Shown piece after piece: positions 39,343 to 50,087 of a DNA stretch of 64,000 nucleotides. The notes under the pieces were generated by a model. The model had not been told where the DNA came from and ran no database searches. It saw only the letters and a list, made by a program, of their open reading frames with translations. Both the position numbers and the translations under genes were made by a program. Numbering within the stretch: the first letter of the stretch is position 1; the number at the start of each line of letters is the position of its first letter. The stretch is taken from positions 617,912 through 681,911 of the forward strand of contig BDSL01000051.1 of assembly GCA_003116995.1 (NCBI GenBank), given 5' to 3'. This DNA is from Yamagishiella unicocca. Lineage: Eukaryota > Chlorophyta > Chlorophyceae > Chlamydomonadales > Volvocaceae.

Positions 39343-39885
39343 GGCTGCGGCCCTGCCTTCCGGCCTAAGCAATCAGACTTCTGATTCCGACCTTCCCACG
39401 TGAAAGAAGTGGTCCTGCACTTTGTAAGTCCAATTGGTGATTCCACCCTCAGCGTAGCAGGACTCAGACGCGTGAATTTACAATATTTCAAGGTCCACAC
39501 CTATACCATTGTCGTACGGAGCCAGGTCCTCCGCAACCTGACTTCCAGGCATTTTAGATGTCAGGATTTCAATGTAAATATTGCTCTACTTGTTGACTCT
39601 GGCAGGGCTGAGCCTTTCTGCCATTTCGAGCGAAGGTGGTTGCAGCACAGAGTGGGCCTCAAGCGGACCACACGAGTCCCACATGACAGCTCAGCTTACA
39701 TATTTAGAAACTACCCTCACATGCAGCTTTTTCAACGCTGTCAATGTGACCCACGGGCCCGCCATGTAACCGATGCGTACAAAATCAAGCCCGAACGCTC
39801 CTGCCAGTTCCAGCTGCCGTGTCCTACATCGCGCTCCCCTCAGGCGACGGCCGTTATCAAGACTCCAATCCAAGGACGCAGGGCA
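39343..39885. other. Spacer between VPS25 and V-ATPase B
   Basis: This 543-bp spacer should hold the VPS25 3' UTR and the V-ATPase B promoter. TTACA at 39696-39700 and 39478-39482 (minus-strand TGTAA) are possible VPS25 poly(A) signals. No exon is seen. Confidence 0.5.
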
Positions 39886-41871
39886 TCATAGGAACTTTAC
39901 GCCATTCTCCTCGGGCGTTGAACCTTTGAAAGTTCTGCGATGCAGAGGAGTGCAGGAAACATACGTGAAAATGTGTGCCATCAGCGCCTGCACAAATCTT
40001 CTGCGGTTGTAATCAAGCGAGTGCGCCGTGCTGACATTGCAAATGCTCTGATCTTGCACCGCGATCAGCACAGCAAGTCTCCTCCACTACCCGCATGCGT
40101 GATGCTCCTGTATCCCTTACCTCACTTTCCCCTGTGCCTCGAGGAGCCGTAGCATCCGTACCAGGATCTCATTGTGTAAGCCGAAAAGCTCTGCAACAAA
40201 TGACGGGCACCACGCAACGGGTTGTGACGTATCGTCCTAAGGGGAGCCCTATGGCAGCCGTAGCAGCACACTGAAGCCACGCAGATTGGCTGCAGTTGCA
40301 GCATCAACAATGTCAGAAGGGAGCAAGCAACCTTAACATATCCAGTACAAACGTGTATTGGGCACGCGTGCTCTAGCGCAGCAGGCGACAAGCCTTGCAC
40401 GGGCCCCCAGACGGGGCCTTACAGATGACTGGCTGGTTGCCGGAGCTCCTACCAGGCAAGGGACGCGCACCCCATCCGAGTGTCGTACCTGTCCCTCGTA
40501 CGTCATCCCCGCCAACAAGCTCATCGTGGGTCATCACAGAGTCCGATAAGTCATACGTACGGACGAACTCCATCAGAATGGTTGCCCACTCATCAACCTG
40601 CGGGAGGGAGAAATGTCACATACTGTTTGCCTTTTGTCCTTACCAGCATACAGGTACCATTAGTAGCAAGCAGCCGTCAGGCTACAAGTAACTGCGGTGA
40701 ACGCGTCCTTGCGAGGCCCTCTTACCCTCTTCCACAGGATCAGGCATTGGGTCTTGGCCTTGTCCAGCCACTCAGCGCGACCTGGGACGTCATAAAGCGA
40801 GGAGCGCTAAGGCATTACCAGGAGCTCTTGCAGGACCCGATACGACATGCCATACCGCTATACGCTAAACGTCACTGTCTTCATAAGGCTCAGGAAGATG
40901 CCACCGCGATCATCTCCCAGCAGCAGCGCAGTCGCTGTCGCAAGTACCCATGGCCACTGAAATACCGTACATCTGTACCACACTCTAAAACTACGCTCAC
41001 AGGGCCTGCCCCAGACCTATTGCATAGCCTTACCTTGTGCAACGAGCTCATCTAGGATAGCAATCCGCGCGTCGACGCTGAGCTTCCCTGTAGCCAACGG
41101 CGCAAAGCAGTTCAGGCAGGTAGCCGCGACAGGGTGCGCAAAATGCTGCCAGACTTGATCAACCCGAGGGGCATTCAGCGGTGAGCTGGATTGCTCAGGG
41201 AAATCACGGAGTCCCCACCAAAAGCAAAAGACCGGTTTGTCGGCCGTGGATTCGCGGATTTTCTTATCAAATCCCCACCAAAAGCAATGGTTAGCAGGCA
41301 CGTCAACCTTGTGAGGCCCACGCCAGCACACTGCCATGCCGACTGTGTCATCCCTGGTTAACGTTGCAGACCGGCCTTCCCATGTATACACTTCAGCGGG
41401 AAAGCAAGGCAACAGATAGCCCCCGACCCCGTGCACAACAGTTCACAACGCGTGCCGCCTCGCCACGTGCAGCTCCGTGCCGTACCCCGCGAACCCCATG
41501 CGCTCAACATGGCAGCCCCGTACCAACCCAAACCCACGATTGATGGTGTCGTTCGCGAAGAGGCGAGACTCTGCCTGGGTGTCTAGAACAAAAGTCTGCA
41601 AGTACGGGACGTAGTGATGGGGTGGAATGCTAGTTTACGACCGCAAGTGCCTCTTACACCCTTGCCTTCGTGTGCTGGCAATAGCTGAGAATTAGCGAAC
41701 ACCAGAGCGCGACTTGCTTATCCCTCGTCTCCTTCACAGGCTGCAGACTGCATAGGAGCTTCCTTCATTGTTATGTGGCACACGATCGGCAATCTGCATT
41801 TCGAGTAGAAAAACTTACGTGAAGTATGGAGGATAATTGAAAAAATAGGGGAAAGCGAAACCGGTGCTCAT
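39886..41871 (-). CDS. VPS25: ESCRT-II subunit VPS25
   Basis: VPS25 is the winged-helix subunit, present twice in the Y-shaped ESCRT-II complex, that recruits VPS20 during multivesicular body formation. Eight small minus-strand exons fit phase: 41819-41871, 41666-41747, 41538-41595, 41034-41087, 40726-40781, 40489-40597, 40121-40190 and 39886-39934, total 531 nt, 176 aa, the same length as the human protein. Co-linear signatures: MSTGFAFPYFFNYPPYFT, LQPVKETRDKQVALWCSLIL, ESRLFANDTINRKLS, GRAEWLDKAKTQCLILWKR, VDEWATILMEFVRTYDLSDS, TELFGLHNEILVRMLRLLEA and the C-terminal ENGVKFL. The exon 2 donor is best read as GC (AAG|GCAAGG). A GT donor six bases further on (exon to 41660) would add Ala-Arg and keep phase. 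Intron 3 (41088-41537) contains dispersed repeat A. Confidence 0.94.
41233..41260 (+). repeat. Dispersed repeat A, copy 2 (VPS25 intron)
   Basis: These 28 bp are identical to 15549-15576 in the kinase intron. This copy is flanked by a 16-bp direct repeat, TCCCCACCAAAAGCAA, at about 41213-41228 and 41273-41288, so it may be one unit of a 60-bp tandem repeat. The host gene is on the opposite strand relative to the repeat, compared with copy 1. Confidence 0.85.
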
Positions 41872-43254
41872 GAGTTTCCGGGCGCGCAAGTGGCAAGCTA
41901 GATATTGTTTGTATGTTGCTATGCATATGAAGGGACAGTAGTTTCTTAAGAATTGAGAGAGCATGAAGGCATGAAGGGATGTGACATGGAACCTTTGGCT
42001 TTAGTCCTGAAGGGCTGCATTGAATTGCACATCCGCATTTCACCACTGCGCGTTTACCGATGATGCAGTCCATAAACGGACATGTTTAGGGTTTAACGCT
42101 GCTGGTTCCCACGGGCCCCACGGGTCCCACGGCGCTTTCACGGAAAACGCAGGGCGAAGGGGCAAGCACACCGCCTAGGGCCGCGTGCACGCAGCGGTCG
42201 ATTTAGGCCAGCACGGCCATTGCAAACATCGAAAAGCGGGTCAGAAGCCCTCGTTAACTTACGTGGGTCTTTGCACCGGTTTGCGCAAATCAAGTGATGT
42301 GGGATCGACGCATGGGGATCAAGGCAAGGCACTGAGGCGCACGACGCTGAAGAATGCTATGTAAATCGTGAGTACAAGGCCGATCGTTGCCGGGATCATG
42401 TACCCAACGGTCCGGTGAATTGCATCATCTGCCCATTGTTGCCCTCCAACACTATCTAACAATACACACAGCTGTTCGACTTCAGTGTCGAGGCGAAACC
42501 TGGCGAAACCCATGAGCATGCCTTGCATCCTGGACTCACATAGCCGAAGACAGCAATACGAACATCAAAAATGATGTATGCCGCAGCGCATAAAGACGCG
42601 CCGGGCACATGCGGCCTTAAGACGCGCTACCGGTACATCAGCTTGAACAACCTGAGTAGCTGGTAGGCGGCAGGGCGCCCATCAAGCGGTCCACACAACG
42701 CCCCCGTGACTGTTCATCACCTGTTAGGAACAAAAATGCCAGGCTGCGCGAAAGCTCACGTCCTCCCGGAGCCTGTGTTTCGCACGACAAAGTCCACCTT
42801 GCCTAACACGCTGACCGTTGCCGAGGACCCGACCTCCCCCAAAGTCCCAAACACACCACTGGTAAGCCACGGCCCCGCCACAGCCGCCTTCACCCTACCG
42901 GCATTTGGCCCCCACCACACCTCCACAGTGCACAGCTGCTCCCCCCGCCCTCCTCCTATGTCCCGTACGCGGGTTTCCTCGCCAACGCCCTTGCCCTATC
43001 GCAGCCACACATGGGCGGCACCCGCCCCCGCCCCCGCGCGCACGGGTTTCCTCGCTACCTCCGCCCTCCGCGCGCTGGTTACCATGCCGCAAGATCCGAG
43101 CCCCTCATCCCCCGCTGCGCCATCACTGTTCCGGCGCCGAGGATCCCGCAGCAGCCAACATGCCTTCCCTCACGCCGGCGGTCCGGGGCCGCATGGCCGG
43201 TAACACTCTTGAGTCCTCCTGAGTAGGCTGGGGTCCTCCGCCAGGCCGGGGCAG
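41872..43254. other. Intergenic between VPS25 and SnRK2-like kinase B
   Basis: A minus-strand ORF at 42319-42528 (69 aa) ends in a convincing hydrophobic helix, GYMIPATIGLVLTIYIAFFS, followed by VVRLSALP, like a tail-anchored peptide, but I see no family match and no splice partners. A plus-strand ORF at 42706-43203 overlaps a protein-like minus-strand reading near 42770-42900; neither is assignable. Motifs like CGGGTTTCCTCG, part of repeat family B, occur near 42968 and 43042. Confidence 0.4.
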
Positions 43255-46200
43255 TCAGTGGTCTGCGTCAAAAAGGCTGGGGTGTTCCGCGTGCAGCTCG
43301 TCGATCTCTCCGTCGATCCCGCTGTCGCCCATCCCGGCAGCCTGGACCTGGGGGTACGGCTGCGGCTGCATCTCCTCCTCCGCCATGCGCAAAATCGTGT
43401 CAATCTCCTCCAGCGTCTGTTCGCACCTGGATGGCATGCACCAAGGGCACGCCGGGGACCCGGGGGGGACACAACTTGGCGGCGGTGGCGGCAAGCAGCG
43501 GGGATCGTGCCCAACCACATGTACTGGGACAGGGGTTGCGCCGGGTGTGATGGGATACCGTAGTGGCACTTTTTTACAGTGGGTTCCAGACCAAAAGGCA
43601 GAACCATCGGGGCAGGTGTGGTAGAATATCGAAATGTACTACCAAGCGACACATGCGGTTGCGATTGTGTGACGATCGTTCGGGAAGGGAAACAAGGTTC
43701 CGCGCCTAGCCCCTCGCCGCTCTATCGCAACCGCGCAAGAAGCATGCTCGTTCATCCGGATACTCACTACAAGAGGATCAGCGAACGTTGGTAGTACCGG
43801 CACGGCGTGCGCATGTGTCCCGCGCCCTTGCGTTGCGAAGCGCTTTGACGCAGGTAGGTGGGCATCGCAGCACTCACGTAGCAGGCTAAGGCGGAGGGCT
43901 TATGCAGGAGGCTAAGGTGATCCTCCGCCCAACAGGAAACGCGGGCTTCTTGCTCATCCCCCCTCCCTCCCTCCCTTGGGTCTTCCTCGAACCCTCCCTA
44001 CCCTGTCCCCGGAGGTCGACATACGATCTCCGTCTTTTCCTCACCGAAGCTCTCCAGCATGCGTCTCAAAACGTCTGTTCTAAATGGTTTTTTTCTCGCA
44101 TCTACGGGTCGTCCTCGAAACCTCCCCTGTCCCCAGGACCCACCGGGGCGGGTCCACCGCCTGCTCCTCCACCAGCGCCGTGTTGAAGCCAAGCGCCCCT
44201 TCAGGCAACTCCTCCAGAAACCAGGGGTGTGCCAGTATGCCTTCCATGGTGATCCGCTGCCGGGAGGGAGGGTGCGGGGGCGGGGCCGGTGAAACGTGCG
44301 GGTGTGGTTTGACGGCGAGGGGCGACCCACCTTCGCCTCGCAGCCTCCCAACGCGTGTTCCATACACTCCTCTTGCTAGTGCTTTCCCCTACCCCGTTCT
44401 ATGTCGTGTACACGGGTTCCTGCGCCCAAATCCCACTCACCTGCGCTGGATCCGGCACAAGGATGCGAGAGAGGAGGTCCTGGCAGGCGGGGGTGACGTA
44501 GGCATTGGGCGGCACCCGCCACTCCGCGGAGGCGATTCGTCGGACGATGGCGTCACGCTGTACCTTGTTATCACGCTCCGAAATGGTTCCGAACTGCGGC
44601 GATGGCGGAAGGGGGCGTGACTTCAGGGAAATATACGTGGAAGCGGTGGAGCTGACGATGTGGGTGGGGGGCCAGGCGGCAGGCGGGTTGCGAGGCTGGG
44701 GGGAAGCACGTGCCGCACGGCGGGGTACGAAACTGTCATCGGGCCCAGCATGAAGCTGCGTTCGCATGCCCTGTACCAACCCAACCCAACCCAGCCCGTT
44801 GCGGTCACCAGGAACCCACCGGGTAAGCCTTGAACAGCAGGACGTACAGGATGCTGTTGGCGGTTGGCGGTTGTGTGCAGCCCGTGCGGTGGGCATGGGG
44901 GTAGTTGGGTGGGGAGGAGGAGGTCAAGAGTAAAGGGCAAGGCCGCAGGCGCCTGCTGGCAGGCGTCCGAGGGTACTCTTCCAGCGCCTTGCCAGGCACG
45001 TCGATGCAGGCCCCAGGATTGGATCCTAGATCCTGGCAAACCTGCCCAGTCAATCATGCGACCCATAGAGGGCTAAGGACAGAAGCCTTTATGCCAGCAC
45101 GGGTAAAACAAACGCAAACGTTCGGAGACCGCTACCCGCCGACCCTCTCTTGGATCGTTCCTTTCCTTATCTCCCTATGGGATGGCGTCAAACCCTTTGG
45201 CGTGCCTTTGGTCGATGATACCGCTACCGCAAGCACCAGCACAACATCTCACCAGCCGACAGACCAGATGTCGCTGCGGCGTGCGTCGTATGGCCGGTCC
45301 GCGCTAGCCTTGAGCACCTCTGCGCCACAGGTGCGAAGCAGCGGTGGTCACGAGGAGGGCGGGACAGGCGGTGCATGAAGGGCCGCGGTGGATACACCAC
45401 AGGCAAGCGACGCCAGCCAGAGGGGTCCGGACAAGGGACACGGGCAGCTGCGCGTTCGACGGTGCGGTGCCCGCAAACGGACATCCTCCTTGGCACCACA
45501 GGCGACGAATGAGCGACGCCGGCCCCTCTCTGCCGCCCATAGCGGCATTTCCTCATGGGGAGCTGCGTCGCGGGCGCCGCATCACGGTGCTCGTGCCCGG
45601 GCCCCAGACTCCCCAGGTGTCCGCCACCGCCTTCCAGCCCCATCCCGAGCTTAGCACACCCGGCGCAATACACACAAACACACGTACACCCCTCCCACTC
45701 ACCGGGCGCCATGTAATACAACGTGCCCACCCTGGACTTCGGGAGCGAGGTGACCGCCGTCTTGCACAACCCGAAATCTGCGGGAGGGTTGCCGGGCCCG
45801 CGAAAGCCCCAGGTTCTGAGCCGACTGTTGTTAGAGGCTGCGAACCAGGGTTTTCCTACCGGTTAAGAAAACGCGGCCGCCCTTCACCAAGCCCCGCCTC
45901 GCCTCCACCGCGATTTCCACCTGAGCCCCATCTGCGCCCCCCGCCCACCCACCCCTAACCGCCCTTGCCCCACTCCCGTTCCTGCTTTGCCGGACGACGG
46001 GTTTCCTCTCCCCGCCCCGTTGCCTCCCTGCGCCCCCCCCCTCACCCGCTACTTTGATGTGCAGGCTGCGAGGCTGCTCCAGCTGCCCCGGCGGCAGCGG
46101 CTCCTCGGCAGCGGACCGAAGCAGCAGATTCTCTAGCTTGAGGTCCCGGTTCACTACTCCGCGCCGGTGGCAGTAGTCGAGGGCAAGGATGATCTGGTGG

Positions 46201-47393
46201 GCGGGGGTAGCGGCAGGTTCGGGGGAACGACTGGTGCGGCGGCATAGCTTGGCGTGCACTATACTGCTTGGTGGCCGTCCCACGCGCGTTCTGGGGCCCA
46301 CTGATAACATTCCAGCCACGCACGCAGCTTCCCTCCCTGGACGGAACCAAGGAAACCGTCGGCACCCGCCCGTCCCAGACACAGTCCCGTTCCTGTGCCC
46401 ATCTCCCGCCTCCCATCCCAGCAGCTATTGCGTCCTTCCGCTTTCCCCCGCACATGCCGTCCGCGTCTAGGGAAGCGTCAGCAGGGCAGTCCCAATCATA
46501 CCACGACGACAGGGTGTGAAACAGGCGCGTGAAACCCTAACTACTGCGCGCATGTGCCGGTAGCCCCACGGCCAAGATGGCAGATCTCGATCTCAATCCC
46601 AATCTCTGACTCCACACAAACCTGTTGGAAGAACCAGCGGGCATCACCCTCACCCAGCCGTGGTCTTTGCTGGATGTACTTGAAGAGGTCTCCGCTGTCA
46701 GCGTACTCCATCATCTGCTCAGGGTCAGGATCCGGGTCGTCACGGCGACGGGTTTGGTGACATGTCAAGACTTCGGGAATAGCGACGGATGGGAGCGTTA
46801 ATAGGTCTGCTACCGATATCGCGTGGTTCCATTTCCACGTTTGACGCCTGCTGGCCGTTCTCTCGCCTGCCTACACCTCTCTAGGGTCCTGGTGCCCGCA
46901 AGCCCGGAGAAGCCTCCCAGCGTGGGTCCTACGCTGTCCCTACCATGTACAGGTGCCGCCGGTCTGGGGTAAGCCCAAGACGCTTGAAGAGGACGACGTG
47001 TGCTGTTCAGCGAGGGCGCAAAAGGCGAGGGGTCGTTTGGTGTTGAGTCCTTCTCCGGGCAAAAGCTAGTCCCAAGAAAATGTTGCATCCATACCCCTCT
47101 GAACTCAATCCGTTGGCCATCGGCTAGGCAGGCTTTCCCTGAAGGCGACCCTCCGGTCGCTGCGACTTACGATGGTTGAGCGAGCAGTGGCTACGAACCT
47201 CCCGCCTGACCATCGTGTAGTCTACAACTCTGACAGAAAGGCATTTCAATGCCACTTCTTCTGAAGGGACGCCGACCCCATGCCTTTGGTAAAGCCCAAC
47301 GCTGCCAAACGAACCCGCCCCCAGGTCGCGTATCTTTTTCAGAAATGGCTCTCCTACGAGTGGGTCAAATCCGTCCGTGCCGTTGGCAGCCAT
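43255..47393 (-). CDS. SnRK2-like serine/threonine protein kinase (copy B)
   Basis: This is a SnRK2-type kinase, the family that in land plants mediates osmotic and ABA signalling and in Chlamydomonas nutrient-stress responses. Ten minus-strand exons fit phase: 47171-47393, 46944-47002, 46622-46714, 46046-46193, 45703-45777, 45253-45319, 44820-44853, 44441-44593, 44144-44256 and 43255-43426, total 1137 nt, 378 aa. Motifs: Gly loop LGAGSFGSV, beta-3 lysine EEVALKCL, MMEYADSGDLFKYIQQ, catalytic loop VVNRDLKLENLLL (Asn replaces the His of HRD), A|DFGLCK (split across exons), KSRVGTLYYMAPEVL, SDIWSVGCILYVLLFKAYP, ILAHPWFLEELPEG, then a SnRK2-box-like CEQTLEEIDTILRMAEEEM and an acidic C-terminus (GIDGEIDELH). 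The catalytic Lys, Asp and DFG are present, so it should be active. Repeat B sits in its last intron. Confidence 0.92.
44057..44130 (+). repeat. Dispersed intronic repeat B, copy 2
   Basis: CATGCGTCTCAAAACGTCT, a T run with TTTTTTTCTCGCATCTACGG, then a CCTCGAAACC segment lie in the same order as at 13641-13715. This copy lies in the last intron of SnRK2-like kinase B and is antisense to that gene. Confidence 0.7.
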
Positions 47394-50087
47394 GCCTACA
47401 TTCTTTGGGAATGGCGACAGAGCGATAAGCAGGTGGCGTCAATGCGAATCGGAATAAGCGTTTTCCTAATTCAGTTTAGTTTATCATGAAGTAGTTCGAT
47501 TCGGGTTGCATGATTGTCGGATGGACAACTTGGGAAGAACGACAAGACCGCCGATGCACGTCGACTAAACACTACAAGACCCAGCCCTTTCTGGGGGCCC
47601 AGCCCTCTAAATCCCTAGCTTAAATGCTTCCTCCTCACATTCCTGCCCCTCTCCCTTCCGTGCCTCTGCTCGTACGGTTATGCGATGCATATCTGCGGTA
47701 TCGACCGCACCAATGGGCGTAAGGTCCCCCCCTGTAATTGACCTCACGGCTTGCTCGCTGGCTTATCGTGTAGTCAAGCAGCTGAGTCCACGTGACGCTG
47801 CGGTGCGTACTTTCCACCGTGGTGGTGGTGGTGGTGGCACCGTGGTGGTTGCCGGCGCCATCGGCAACTCGATGGCGCCGGGCGCCTTCGCGATGCGCGT
47901 AGGTAAGAAGGAGGACATTCGCTCGCAATCCCGCTCGGGTTCACTTCCATTACAACACTCACAGTGACTCCCCCCAACGCGCGCACAAGGCGACGGTCCA
48001 ACATAAGAAATCGCGCACACAATGCGCGTATTCAACTCCCTAGAAACGCCGGCAAAGGCAGTGCCTTCTGGACGTGTCAGGCCGTGTGCAAGCACGTGGC
48101 TGAAAATGGCCAAGAGGCGTCTGACGCCCCAGCATACGGGCCCTGTACGGCGCATCTACAATGCACACGTCACGCTCGTCAGCCACTATACACGCGCAAC
48201 GGGCATGCAACGACCTAGGTTGGATGCCCCGTTAGGTTGGATGTCCCGTTGGGTTCGGTTCCATACGCTGCGCGCTAACCCGGCATGGCGCACACTCACG
48301 CCGCAGCATTAGTTCTTCCATCTCCCTGCCATCACCACCGCCTCCCGTCCTCCCCCGGTCACACCGCACCACCCTCCGGTGCCCGCACAGCCATGCGACG
48401 GCATGCAACCTCCACAGCCATGTACCGGTGCACCAAACACACGACTGGGTGGTCCACCTCGCCTGCGCTGCCTTTACCGACGAGGAAGAGCATAGGGAAG
48501 AGCATCATCCAGCAGGAGGGCTCACAGCCCCCCGCCGACGGCTTTGCGGTCAAGGTAGGCCCCCGCTCCCGCTGCTGAGGATTCCAAGCCACACCGGTCC
48601 CATCCGAGCCGGTGGTCGTGTCTCCAGCCACCGCGCCCGCCGTGCCGTCGGGGCAGGTCGCAGATACCTCTTGCCTGGGTCCCGCTGAGCGCGCGCAGGT
48701 TTCAGCCGCTGCCGCCGTGTGCGAACGGCAGCTGTAGGACTCCACTGCCATAAGGCGCCCTTCAGAGGCCCCGTTAAAGGCTCATGTGACCGCAACACGG
48801 GCACGAGAGTCCTTGCGCTGACACACACAAAAACATACACACGTGATGCGTCGCACTGTAGTCCCCTGCGTCGCCGTACGACAAGCCGTACGGGCCCACA
48901 TCACACCACATACTGCAGCGGTGCGCACGCACGTCTCAGTCTCGTCCGCCCGGCGCGTCCGCGGGTGACGTATGGGCTTCTGTGTGCCCCGCTGCCTGTG
49001 CTCGTCCCCGCGTACACACTCCTCGCCACGCCTCCCTCTATGTACTCTTTGTGCCTTCCACGCCCACTTGTCGTACCCCATTTCCGCGCGTAGGAACGTC
49101 TACGCTGAGCAAACGGGTGGGCTTTGCGAGCTTGGGTGCCTGCCCGCCAGCACACTTCTAACGTGGGCTTTCGCGTCTCAATGGCGGTGACGAAGCATTC
49201 GCGGACGTTTCCAGCGTTCGGCCGGACCCGGGTACAGCGGCAGGTCAGGCGGGGCTTCTTCGGCTTTTCCACTGCTCTGCTTTGGTAACAGGGCTAGGCT
49301 GGGCGGAGCTGGGCGTTGGACAGTTGGGCAGTCTCCTCTCGGTGCAATCGCTGGGTCGGGCAGGGCCAGGGTTTATGCTGCTTTTCCTTTTCCCCCTCTC
49401 CCGTCGCTGTCTATATCTTCATATCAACACAAACACACACACATACGCACACCATACACCCTAAAGAGCTGGGCGCAAGCCCCTCCTATTTTGTCCCTTC
49501 ACGAGTCTGGGGCTGGGTCACCGGCGTGCCCCTCCCCCTGTTGGCTTCCCTGCTGCTCCGCCTCCTTGCGGGTACGGATCCACCATGTACGGGTTGTTGC
49601 CGCGCCGCTGCTCCTCCTCCATCTCATCCTCGATCTATGGCCGCAGGGGGGGAGGGGGCGGGTCTTTGCGTGGCGGCGAAGCGGGTGGGTGCACAGATGG
49701 GAAGGGGATCTAGGGAAGCGGCACCTCGATTGACGCATGGCGGCATGGGACACAGCAAAAACCGGTTACGTCGTTACACGTCAAGATCGTGTTAGGGACC
49801 CAGGAGGAATCATGACGACGGCCTGCTGACACCGCGCGGCACAAGCTGTCCCACCGGTTACACGCTGTCAATACACAGCGATAGGCATGCAGAAGACCCT
49901 CCCCCGCAAGCCTGATTATCGGGGGTATTAAATAAATCCGCGAAACCAAGGGCGATGACGGTCCCAAAAGAGATGGCTGGCGTGTAGACGGAAGTGCTGT
50001 GGAATCGTAAGATAACGGTAGACTAGGAGGGGAAAAATGGTGCTATGAAGGCGACTAATCGGGGGGATCGGGGGGAGGGGGGATCCC
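47394..50087. other. Intergenic between the two SnRK2-like kinases
   Basis: It should contain the promoter of copy B and the 3' UTR of copy A; TTACA at 49858-49862 is a possible minus-strand TGTAA signal for the latter. GC-rich plus-strand ORFs at 47680-47967 and 48285-48578 end near GT donors but show no recognisable domain. A CA-rich microsatellite occurs near 49425-49450. I see no gene I can support. Confidence 0.45.

Noticed and set aside
42706..43203. 165-aa plus-strand Pro/Thr-rich ORF
   Set aside because: Overlaps a minus-strand reading (TVSVLGKVDFVVRNTGSG) that also looks protein-like but has an internal stop; neither has splice context or a domain I can name.
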